DNA from: Anaeramoeba flamelloides
Taxonomy: Eukaryota > Metamonada > Anaeramoebidae
Assembly (NCBI GenBank): GCA_027625915.1
Contig: JANTQA010000032.1
Location: 10,230,001-10,294,000 of the forward strand
Length of the DNA: 64,000 nucleotides
Direction: 5' to 3'
Program-made: the position numbers and the translations under genes
The notes under the pieces: generated by a model
Told to the model about the DNA's origin: nothing
The model's input: the letters and a program-made list of their open reading frames with translations, nothing else
The model's database searches: none
Part shown: positions 35,799-46,366 of the stretch, one piece after another
Layout: each line of letters begins with the position of its first letter
Position numbering within the stretch: the first letter of the stretch is position 1

Positions 35799-37097
35799 AA
35801 GGTATTTCAAAGAAGTGTAGATTTTTTTTTACATTTTATAAAAAATATCCTCTTTATCCATGGGTCTATTTGTAAACTGGCAATATCAAATTAAGTAAAA
35901 TATTAATACTGATTAAATTGATGACTTTTGCTTTTGATTAATCACAATATAATCATGAAAAAATCACAAAAATTGTAAAAATTAAAATTACACACTTTTT
36001 TTATTTTAAAACAATGTAAAAATAATTTCTATAAAAAAAAGTCAAATATGTAAAAGGTATAAATGATTGTTTAAACGACAAAGCACACTTACCCTTTTCC
36101 ATCCAATTGGAAATTCAGTATAGATTAAACTTTTTTGGAAAACTTTTTTTGGAACTAAATGAAAAAAATTATTATCAATTTTCAACCTAAAAAATATCAG
36201 ATAAAATTGTAAATAAAGAATTTGATATTTTTTATTAAGATAATTTCTTGCAAACAAACAAATTGAATTATTATTAAGGGCCTAGTCATTAACCATGGAT
36301 TTGTTCCAAACTCAAGGGTTGACCTGAGACAAAAAAGGGTATTGTGAAATTGCACTTATTTTGATTGATAAATTTCAATAACAAAAAAAATATTTCTGAT
36401 AGGAATTCTCAATTCCAAAAAAATCAAAATTTAAAAGACTTTTAATAAAAACATTTTCAATCGCAAAAAATCAAATTTTAAAAAAAAATTATTTATTTCT
36501 TTTTTTAAATTTCCAAAGGGTTAAATGTCTTTGATTGAAAACAAATTGTTTTCAAAAAGTACAAAATCAATTTATTTTGATTTAATCTAATGTGTGGTTA
36601 GTTGGTAACCCTCTATATTTGACAAATTAAGGATATTGGAACATTCTTGAGATAAAAAGAACTCATTTGAGAATATGAAAAAAATGAAAAAAAAAATCTT
36701 TGAGATCTCAAAAAGAGCCAAACAATACAGAACTATAAAATCAACATAGTTGTTTTCAAAATTATAAATCAAAGCCATTCGAATTGGAAATTGAGTGTTG
36801 CGCTTTGGCGCTTGTTTCTAAAAATATAGTTTTTTTGATTGTTGATTTTTGGAGATCTATCACACTTCACCTGTTGGTTAGTTTTTGATTGGTATTAGGC
36901 ACTCATAAAAATTACAAATTTTTTTTTTTCCATTTCAGAAAGTTATTTATAACCGTAATGGCTCGACCCTTAAGAATTAATAAATGATTGTTAATAATTA
37001 TTTATATTTGAATAGTTTCATTAGAATTATTTTTGAAGATTGAATTTAAAAAGGAAATTTTAAAATAAATTTGCTCCGCTTTTTTGGAAATAACTTA
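35799..37097. mobile_element. ~600-bp TA-type MITE carrying an inserted element
   Basis: Second copy of 10844-11431. The ends TAAGGTATTTCAAAGAAGTG and the complement of GCTTTTTTGGAAATAACTTA are preserved. It is split by a 692-bp insertion at 36278-36969. It lies between the convergent adaptin and V-ATPase E genes. Confidence 0.78.
36278..36969. mobile_element. 692-bp element flanked by TTAA duplications
   Basis: TTAA at 36274-36277 and 36970-36973. The ends GGGCCTAGTCATTA and the complement GGGTCGAGCCATTA form the inverted repeat. The unoccupied site at 11310-11325 in the sister MITE fixes the insertion point. Relatives lie at 17640-19555 and 48690-49010. TTAA duplication is typical of piggyBac elements, but the GGG tip differs from the usual CCC, so the superfamily is open. 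Confidence 0.8.
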
Positions 37098-37596
37098 TTC
37101 CTGTTCTAACTATTCTGATTCATAATTTGATTGAATCTAGTTTTCATAATTTCAGATTTTATTTTGTAAAAGTTATACATAAGCCGTTTCATAATAGAAT
37201 TTTGTTCTAGAGAAAAAATTTTAAACAAAAAAAAACCAGAAATTAAAAGTCAACGAATAATTACAAAATCTTTTAGGGATTAGATCCAAAGTTTTGGAAA
37301 AGATATTTTTCTCAAATTATTTTTTAAAAAATGAGGATTTGCTTTAAAAAAAATATACCAAGTTAATTGTTTTTAAATGAGAAAAGATTTAAAATTTTTA
37401 AATTTGTTTCTTATTAAAAAAAATTTGACTTTAATTCTCATTTCAAAAAAAATAAAAAATTGATTTTTGTTGAAAAAAGTATGATATTAAAAAATTCACT
37501 TCAAATAAATAAAAATGAAAATAGAAAAAAAAAAAACCAAATAAAAAAATTACTAATTGATAATTTCAATTTATTTATTTATTTATTAATATTATA

Positions 37597-40500
37597 TTAA
37601 TTTTGTTGCTCTTGATCAAAATCAAAAAGTAATCGACGTATTTCTGGTAACAGGCCTTCAAATGATAATAATAATCGGTAATCTAAAGTGTTTGTACAAA
37701 CAATTCTTCCATTGGGTGTGTTGAGTACAACCCCTCCACAACTATAATGATTTTTAAAAGATTTTATTATTTATTATTTTGTTAGATTTGAAGATTGTAA
37801 TAAAATGAAGAAGAAGAGCGGTTTAATGATAAATTTTACATAAAAAAAAAATTTTTTTTGTAATATTTTTGTGATATATTCTTGAAAATCATTTTTAGAC
37901 AATCACCAAATTCGTTTTGAAAATAATAAATTAATAATGGAAAGTTTTGAATTATTTCAATTTTGTTAAATTCGATGTATTTACTATTCTCTATAATTTT
38001 TTAAACTTGTTACTTTATCCCCTGATCTCAATAGTGGGTTATTTTAAGATCTATTCTTTTTGTAATCAATAAAATAAATTGTTGATTAATTTTCATAAAT
38101 TTCTTTGTTTTTTTTTTTATTCCAATAATGAAAAAAATTGAATTATAAATGTAATAAAGCTTTTCGCTGCAGTTTCTTTTGATTGTTTCAATGCTTCGTG
38201 TTTTTAGATTTCCTCTTAAAACTCAGGATAATAGTGGTTTTGACCGTATATTTGTTAAATCACGATGAAACTTCAAAATTTGCGATAATTTTTATCAAAT
38301 CATGGTATTTTAGAAAATCGCGATATTCAATTTTATCGCGATAATATCACAAATCGCGATATTCTATAAAGTCAAGATAATTGTCTAAAAATCGTGATAA
38401 ATGCCAAAATATCTTGATAAAAATTAAATCGTGATATAATAGTTGATGGCTTTTAGGACGAATTCAGCAATATTTTTACAAAGAAATTTTTTTGTTTGAT
38501 CAAAAAACAGATTCTTGTAAAAAAAAATTATTATTTTAAAAACCAACAAAAAAGATACTTGATCCAATCAAGGATCAGATCAAAGAGTTTTCATTTAATT
38601 TTATTTTGGTTTGGTTGACAGATCGATCTATCCTTTAGATCAACAAACCTAATAAAAAAGTCAAATAAATATTTTCTCTGTCAATAGTGGTGTTGTAAAT
38701 TTCAGAGAATAAAAAGGCTTCTAAAATAACCAACCCTTCGCGAGGTCTTTAAAGAAGGTATTTCTTTGGTTAAAAGTTTTTCAATATTCTATGAAAGCTG
38801 AAAGGAGTTGGATCACTTTTCAAAAGATTTCACAACAACCTAGCCATATTATCACCAATTATTAAGATTGTTTGGATGTTTGATTTCTTTTTGTTATTCT
38901 TCTTCTTCTGATATCTTTGTATTGTACAGAAAACACAATTTAAGTTTTTAGGTTTTTTTAATCGATCACCAATAAGTTGGAAAATTATTCTTTCTTCTTT
39001 TTGGTTATTTAAATTGTGAAGGTAATAACTCCATTTAAAAAAAAACACACCTATTTTATATTCAATTAAATTGTTGAAATGGATGATTATTTGTTTGATC
39101 ATAAACATTTGTTTGAGATTTTATATTTTGTTGTAAAAAAAAAATAAAAATGAATTGAAAAACTTTTTTTTCAACTCCAAAAAATCCGATGCCTTTTATA
39201 AAACTTTCTGTCTTTCAAACACTTCAAGACACTTTACAACCCTTTCAAACATTTTTCTAACATTTTTAAATGTGGAAAGAGTTGTAAAGGTCTCAAGGCT
39301 TTGTAAAAGTCAAGGAATTTTTTATTAGGTGATTTCAAAAAAATAATTTTCTTTAGATCTCGATATTTATTTTATCCCGATATTTTATGAATTATCCTGA
39401 TTTTATGATTTTTTACGATAAAGTAGGACTAATCAGGATTTTTTCAGATTATCGCTAATTTATTGCTAATATTGTGTTAATACATGTTACCGTCAATAAA
39501 CCTAATATATATGTATTAACTTTATTAATATTATTTGTGAATTCAAAATAAGATAATAATAAAAATAAAATTCATTAATTTGAAAATTATGATCATCTAA
39601 AAGAAGAAGAAATGATAAAATTTTGTCTTGTTTGAATTTAAATAATATTGTAAAAAATTCTTTTGGATCAGGACTTGAATAAACATTTTCTTGAAAATTC
39701 AAAAATTGAAATAATTTTTTCTTTAGAACAGACAATAAAAAAATGAGTTGCCTGTTTTAATAGTAAAATGGTAGTAAAAAAGAAAAGCTTTCCAAATATT
39801 CTTCTACTTATTTTTTTCCTTTATTTAAAACACAAGCCAAATCCAAAAAGTAAGATGATTGATAGAATACAAATAGAATTCAAAAACATAAAATTAAACC
39901 AAAAATGTGAGAATGTCCAATTTTCGGATTTTTTTTGTAAATTTTAGTATAACTGTTGAGAGAAAAATTTTTGACACAGAAAAATTGTTGGAAACCATTT
40001 TTAATTGGGGACATTAGTAAAATTGAAAATCAAATCCTATTGATAACTAGGTGAATTTTATATAAATCCAGGTTTAAGTGTGTTACAGGTTCATATATCT
40101 GTGGTTTGTGTAGAATTCTCATTTGAATGGTTGATAACTAACGTAGATCTTGATATTTTAACAAAAATCCAAGTTTTAGTAAAGTTTACTATTAATTCTG
40201 AAAATGGTAATTTTTAAACTGGCTTTATATTATAAGAGATAAGGTTTTGAAAAAGTAGAATTACATTAATCGTTATTCTAAAAAGTAGATTATTGTTATT
40301 TTCTTTAGTTATTTCACAAACGATTGAAATTAAAAATCATTTTCAGAAAGTTTCCCTTTTAAAATTGATGTCCAACCATTTTTCTCTGTTTAACATTTTT
40401 CTCTCAACAGTAAGTGAATTTTTTGGAATTTTTGTTGCGATGATTTTTATATTCATGTAAGATTCGCTTTAAGAGTTGAAAAATACGGCACTATTCCAGT

Positions 40501-42082
40501 CTACGGAATTTTTGTTTAGATTAAATGTATCTTTATTGATCGGTGAAAAATAAAAAAGAATAATATTTGTTAAAATTTTTTCCCTTTTTACTATCATTTT
40601 ACAATTAAAAAAGATTTGGCAAAATTTGTTTGGCTAACTCATTTTTTTTTGTTTTTTTTAATTTCACAATATTAAGTCCATTTTTTTAATACCAAACCTG
40701 ATCGTTCTTCAAGACAAAACTGTTTTTTTTCTTTTACTGATTTCTGAAAATCTCTTTTTCTTTTAATTTCCTTTTTCTAAAATTTCTATTTCAATCCCCA
40801 AAACAGTTCATATCAAAGAACGTCTGGAAAAATCAACTTTTTTTCAATGTTTATTTGGATTTAAACAAAATTCTTTGTTTCAAAACTTTGTTAAAATATT
40901 TAAAAAAAGGAAATTGAACTAAAAAATTTGAATACCTTTTTTGGAATTTATCAGTATTTATAAAAATCGATTTATTTTTTTTCACTTTTGCTCATCAATG
41001 ATTATAATCACTAGTCTCACAATGTATTTCTTGTTTTTTCAATTGAATTAGTTTGTTAAATCATTCCTTTTGAGATTTGAAAATTTTATGAAGCCAAAAC
41101 AATTTGACAATTTTATTGAATTTCTTGTTTTTCCTTTTTATTTTTGAGGATAAAATATTCTTTCTTGTGATCAAAGCAATTACAATTTTAAAAGAATAAA
41201 ACCCCCAACTACTGAAAATTACAAAAAGAAAAGTGAAAAAAAAAAGGTGTAATTACCATGAAGGTTTGTTTGAGCCTTTTTCGGGTGGAGGGAGGAGAAA
41301 GTCTTTTTCTAAAACTGTGACACTACACTTCATTTTTGCAACCTTCATAAATTCTTGAACAGTGTTGTCAATAATTGATTTTACAATTTCTAGATCGCAT
41401 TCTCGGCACTGCAACAACACTTTTGGTTCTCTCATTTTATGCAATCCCTTTTTGGATTTTTTTTTTTTTTTGAAAACAAGAAAAAAGAAAATCATTCAAA
41501 CAAAGAAAAATTAGAAAAAAAAAAAAAAAAGAAAAGAAGAAAAAACAAGATCGTTTCTTGTAAATTAAATTAGTGGTACCTGTAGAATTAATTCTTTTAA
41601 TATTTCTTTATATTTTTCTTTGTTATCTGAGAGTTTAGTTATTTTTTGATGTGCGATTCGAAGAATATCTTCAACACACTCATACTTTGCTTCAAGAATC
41701 TTAAGGCGTGATTGGTTTATTAAATTAGATTGTGAACTAATGTAAGCAAGAGATCAAATTACAAAAATATAAAGAAACCAATAATAAAAAAAATTAAACA
41801 AAGAACATAAGAAAGGAATTTGAACTGATCCCAAAAGGAATTGTTTGTTTCTAAAAGAACAATTAATGATTTTTCATACATCTTCTTTTGTACATCGACT
41901 TGTTTCATTTTTCTTTCAAATTCTTTGATTATTCTAAATCTTTCTTCTTGAACTAAATTATTTTTTTCCATACTAAATTCTTCCTCTGCTTTAAGTTTGA
42001 TCTCTTCTGATTTTTCTTGAGACTCAGTCAGAATAAACTGAATCATCTTGGAGATTTGTTTTTCTTTTTCACTTTTATGCAT
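37597..42082 (-). CDS. ATP6V1E: V-type proton ATPase subunit E, four exons
   Basis: Minus-strand exons 42082-41880, 41736-41580, 41447-41257 and 37741-37597 stay in phase and give 231 residues, against about 226 in animals. The N-terminal charged coiled coil contains IKLKAEEEFSMEKNNLVQ (animal IDAKAEEEFNIEKGRLVQ). Exons 1 and 2 join to QKKISQSNLINQSRLKILEA, matching [20 protein letters not shown]. Then come LILQ|GLHKMREPKVLLQCRECD, GGVVLNTPNGRIVCTNTLDY and LLPEIRRLLF. Subunit E is a peripheral stalk of the V1 sector and pairs with subunit G. Exon 1 ends at a donor (GTATGA) well before the open frame closes. Intron 3 is 3515 bp and holds a decayed transposon. Whole-length family agreement makes this call firm. 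Confidence 0.95.
38239..39496 (-). mobile_element. Decayed DNA transposon in V-ATPase E intron, possible piggyBac-like C-terminus
   Basis: The ends TTGACCGTATATTTGTTAA and the complemented right end TTGACGGTAACATGTATTAA form imperfect inverted repeats. The minus strand at 39108-38830 has a 92-codon open frame including SYYLHNLNNQKEERIIF, IGDRLKKPKNLNCVFC and a basic stretch. The plus-strand copy at 2938-3130 repeats the first part. The order hydrophobic helix, basic residues, then CxxC recalls the C-terminal cysteine-rich region of piggyBac transposases. This is an inference from pattern only. Confidence 0.45.
39845..40460. repeat. Dispersed repeat in V-ATPase E intron 3
   Basis: Shares ATTAAACCAAAAATGTGAGA-like and GTGAATTTTTTGGAATTTTT-like blocks with 11515-11720. 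Ends not resolved. Confidence 0.4.
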
Positions 42083-43067
42083 CTCGACTAAATATTTATG
42101 AAATAATATAAATGAAAAAAAATAAAAAATGTTACAATTTCAAACTTCTCATTTATTTTCTTGTGTTAAAAGCGACCATTTAAGAATTCGTTTTTTGGAT
42201 AAAAATGTATTTTTTTTCAGGAAAATTTGCTTTAGAAGGATTTAAAATGAAAAACAAGTTTACATTTTGGGAAAAAAAGTAGCAAGGAAAAAAAAGTGAA
42301 AAATAGTTTTAAAATCAAAACTTTTAAAAAACCTGAAAACAAAAAGTAAAATCATTTAAAAGAAGAAAGAAATTAACTTTAAAGAATAACCCATTGTATT
42401 ATTTTCAATCAAACCAACATATATAATTTAAATCTTCTTGATTATCAAAATCTGATAAGTGGTTTTGGAGATCTCAAAAATTGTCAATTTTTTCCACAAA
42501 TTTTTAATGTTCCTATCAATCAAAGAAAAGTCCCATTCAAAAGAAAGAATTATAAAAACTATTATTGTACTTTGTCCTCCATTATATATTTAATCATTTA
42601 TTTTTTCTTTTATTTATAGATCTTACTTTAAGTTTTCACTATTAATTATATTTCCAATTAAAAACAAGTGTTGAATATTTTTTCCCAATTGGTTAGTTAT
42701 GAAAATAAATTACTAATTAAGGGCTATGTTTTGAGGTGAAAATGGTGAGGTAATGTATAAAAACACCCTTTAAAGAGTTTTGAAATTTTAGGAATATTTA
42801 GATACTGAGAATTTCTTTGAGAAAAAAATGGTTATTTTAAAAATTTTCAATAATTTTAACAATTTTTAACCTTTATTGATCTAAATAAAATTTGATTTTA
42901 ATATTTTAGATTTTCCATTGACTCATAAAATTCTCAAATTAGAATTATCATTATTTAGTCTATTTTATTTGTAAAATAAAATTAGAAATAAGTAAATTTA
43001 AAATAAAAAAAAATTATTATCGAAATATTGGCTATTTATCAATTTTAATTATTGTTTTTTATTAAAT
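42083..43067. other. Intergenic stretch between V-ATPase E and 5S rRNA
   Basis: Presumed promoter side of the V-ATPase E gene. Positions 42718-42920 match the duplicated block at 18236-18560 (GGTGAAAA.GGTGA.GTAATGTATAAAAACACCC, TACTGAGAATTTCTTTGAGA), so it holds a fragment of that repeat family. No gene seen. Confidence 0.5.
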
Positions 43068-43188
43068 GTATTCGGCCATACCCAATTTAATAATCCTGGA
43101 CACATTCCGAACCCAGAAGATCAACAAATTGAGGGCTAAGCTAGTTAGTGAGATGGGGAACCTCTCGCGAACACTTGGTGCTGAATAC
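43068..43188 (+). rRNA. 5S ribosomal RNA
   Basis: The 121-nt sequence starts GTATTCGGCCATACC and ends GGTGCTGAATAC, and the ends pair over nine positions (helix I). The conserved core CATTCCGAACCCAGAAG matches the universal 5S CCGAACNCGGAAG region. GGGCTAAGCTAGTTAGT corresponds to the A-box segment and GATGGGGAACC to the C-box (usually GATGGGAGACC). A T6 run directly after the 3' end fits a Pol III terminator. The gene stands alone, with no tandem copy or other rRNA gene in view. The stretch from GTATTC to the T run is much richer in G+C than its surroundings. Confidence 0.93.
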
Positions 43189-43394
43189 TCTTTTTTATTA
43201 TTGTTAGAAATTATTTTTAATATAAAGATTTAAATAATATTTTTTTTTTTTTTTCAAACTATTTTTTGATTTTACCAATATTAAAATCTAGATATAAAAC
43301 CTACAATAATATTGAATAACAGGAAATAACTCAAAAGTGTATTATAATATTGTGATAATTTTCAGATTAACAAATTCTATTTCATAAACGTTTA

Positions 43395-43590
43395 CAGTCA
43401 GTTTCACTTTTAAGGGACAAACTTTCTACGAAATTTAAGGAACAAAAAAAATCTCAAATTAAGGTACAAAATTCAGATTCTAATACAATAAATTGTATAA
43501 ATTAAAATTACAAAAATTGTTATCCAATTTGAGATTTTATTGTGCCTTAAATTTGGTTGAATTTTTGTGCCTTAAAAGTGAAAATGACTG
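43395..43590. mobile_element. CAGTCAGT-family MITE
   Basis: 196 bp with TA on both sides. Starts CAGTCAGTTTCACTTTTAAG and ends with the complement TTAAAAGTG...TGACTG. Confidence 0.8.
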
Positions 43591-44069
43591 TAATATAAAA
43601 AATTGATTATCCAAAAATTAAAAAAAATAATTAATACTTACTTGTTGGTATTGTATAATAATAGAGTAAATAAGAAAATATAATTGTTAATTTTTTAATT
43701 GAAGACTTTATTGATAAATCTAACTAAAAAACTTTACATTAATTCAATTATAATTGAATAAATCAAATCATTTGATAAAATTTTTTCACATTTTTTGAAT
43801 GTATTTCCTATAATTTGAATTGGTATTTTAGGAAAAGGATTTATCTAAACTCTTAATTTTGTCATCAACAAAGAATTTCATTTTACGTCAAAATTGAAAT
43901 TAATTGAAATTTTGGCTAAAATAGAAAAATTTTAATTTATCATTTTTTCTTTTTATCCAAGTTATTCTAATAATCAAAAAAAAAAAAAAAAAAAACAATA
44001 CCAAGGTTTATGAATAGTTATTATTAATAAATAATGGTATAATTTTTAAAATTAATTTTATTTTTATAT

Positions 44070-45705
44070 GTCCCTACAACCCAAAAAACACTAAAAATGA
44101 AAAACTGATCAAATACTTTCTATTAATACAATTAAAAAAACTAAATGAAAAAATAAAAATAAATAAAGTTTCAATTTAACTTTATGTTGAAAACATTTTT
44201 TGCCAAAATCATTGAATTCAAAGTTTCAATTATGTATATTTTTAGATTCACTATCTTGTTTTAACTCATTTACTAAAACAAATTCTAAATTATGGGAATT
44301 TTCTTTTCACAAAAGGCACTAATTTGGTCTTCAAATGTTTTTTTTTAGTTTTCAATGGTAAAATTAAAAAAAAAGTTGTACCAAAAGGATAAACTTTCTG
44401 GAAAAGCATTCTAATTTAATATATTAACTTATTCTTTGATTTCAAACTTTTATCAACCCCAATTTTTCAAAAAAAAATAAAAAAGTGCACAGTACTGTAG
44501 TCAAAATAAAGCGTGCAAAAATATTTAATGCATGTTTCAAAATAAATAGTGTGTTTTTTTGTTATAGTTGTCCAATACATTAACATATCAAAGAAACTGA
44601 TAATAAACCCTAAAAAATATGTTATTGGTTTCTTAAAAAGCCTATTATTTAAAAAGAAATTCTAAAAAATGAAGGATCAAATTGGAAAATTTATCTCAAA
44701 AAATAGAGTAAATTTTTCTGTAAATTTTAATCATCAAAAAAACAAAAAATTTCAAAGAAAACTGAGATTATTATGGAAAATTTTCTACAAATTGCCGTCC
44801 TAATTTAAATTTTAGTGAAAATAACCAGACCTTTACTTTCAAAATTGATTTGAACTTCGGTATACTATTTGGTAGTAGATTGGATGTTGTCTTGGTACAA
44901 GAATAAAAAAAAGCACGGATAATATTTTGAAACACGGATTATAGTAGTCGTGCACACATTATTTTGATCACTGCAATTTCAAAAAATATTTTCGATATTC
45001 AAAAGTTGAGAGTGTTTTTATTCTAAAAAAAATTATCCCAGTGGTTAATTGAATTAAGTTATGAACTTAATTTTGAAAATATTAATCATAAAAAAATAGT
45101 GCTTAATTTTATTAAGGACGTATATCTCTAAGACAAAAAAAAACAAAAAAAAATTAAAACTGATCAAATACCTTCCGATTAAAAAAATTAAAAAAACTAA
45201 ATGATAAAATAAACATAAATAAAGTTTCAATTTAACTTTTTCTTGAAAACATTTTTTGTCAAAATCATTGAATTCAAAGTTGAAATGATGTATATTTTAA
45301 ATACAATATCTTATTTTAACTCATTTACTAAAACAAATTCTAAATTATGGGAATTTTCTTTTCACAAAAGGCACTAATTTGGTCTTCAAATGTTTTTTTT
45401 TTCTATTTTCAAATGGTAAAATTAAAAAAAAGTCATTTGAAAAGACAAACTCTCTGGAAAAGTATTCTAATTTAATATATTAACTTATTCTTTGATTTCA
45501 AACTTTTATCAACCCCAATTTTTCAAAAAAAAAAATAAAAAGTGAACAGTAATTTCAAAAAATATTTTCGATATTCACAAGTTGAGAGTGTTTTTGTTAA
45601 AAAAAAAAAATTATCCCAGTGGTTAATTGAATTAAGTTATAAAGCTAGATTTCGAAAAATATAAATCAGAAAAAAATAGTACTTAATTTTATTAACGACA
45701 AATAA
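44070..45705. repeat. Direct duplication of a ~580-bp unit, one copy carrying a MITE
   Basis: Unit 1 (about 44070-45118) and unit 2 (about 45119-45705) share the same order of blocks: AACTGATCAAATAC, ATTCTAAATTATGGGAATTT, CACAAAAGGCACTAATTTGG, TTATCCCAGTGGTTAATTGA. Unit 1 is longer only because of the MITE at 44495-44973. At the matching point unit 2 reads GTGAACAGTAATTTC without the insertion. Confidence 0.85.
44495..44973. mobile_element. 479-bp MITE with matching empty site
   Basis: Starts CTGTAGTCAAAATAAAGCGT and ends TATTTTGATCACTG. The left flank TA and right flank CA (a changed TA) correspond to the single TA in the empty site at about 45551. Sister copy at 15711-16191. Confidence 0.85.
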
Positions 45706-46366
45706 TTTTTCATTAAAAAAAAAATAAAAAAATAAAAATCTATAAAAAATGTAGCAAAAAATATTAATATTATTTTTTTTTTAATATCGAAAAAAAAAAA
45801 AAATTAGTACAACGTAACTATTAAATCTTTGAATTATTTTAAATATAAATTAAAATTAAATTCCTCACTAAAGATAAATAACACAATAAATTTATTAACA
45901 GATCTATCTGATTTTAAATCTCTTATTTTGAACTTTATGAAATTTAGTCCAATTCAGAATATTAAGGGTAGATTTATATGACAAAGGAATCAATGGGTAT
46001 TAAGATTCTAATATACATATATGGAAAGGAAAGAGAGGGGGTCTAGACAAACAAGAAGAAGGTAAGAAAGAAAATTGAAAACCTAACAACTTGTAAAAAA
46101 AATTGTAAACTTTAAAAAAAAATCAAAAATATTCCAAATTTATATGAAAAATAATTTATTAGCAAAAGAATGTTCAATTTAAAAAAAAGAAGAAAATTTT
46201 AATTATCATAAATTAATATAATATTAAAAAATAATAAGTGTGTGTATTTGAATATCAATTTAAATATTTTTTGTCATTTTTCATTTTTTTTTTTTAATAA
46301 GAAAAATAAAAAAAAAAAAAAAATTCTCTTAATAACAACAATTGATTAATATTAGAAATATCTACA
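45706..46366. other. Intergenic stretch 3' of the WDR44-like gene
   Basis: AT-rich with poly-A and poly-T runs. A purine-rich stretch (GGAAAGGAAAGAGAGGGGG) lies at about 46022-46040. No gene seen. Confidence 0.5.
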
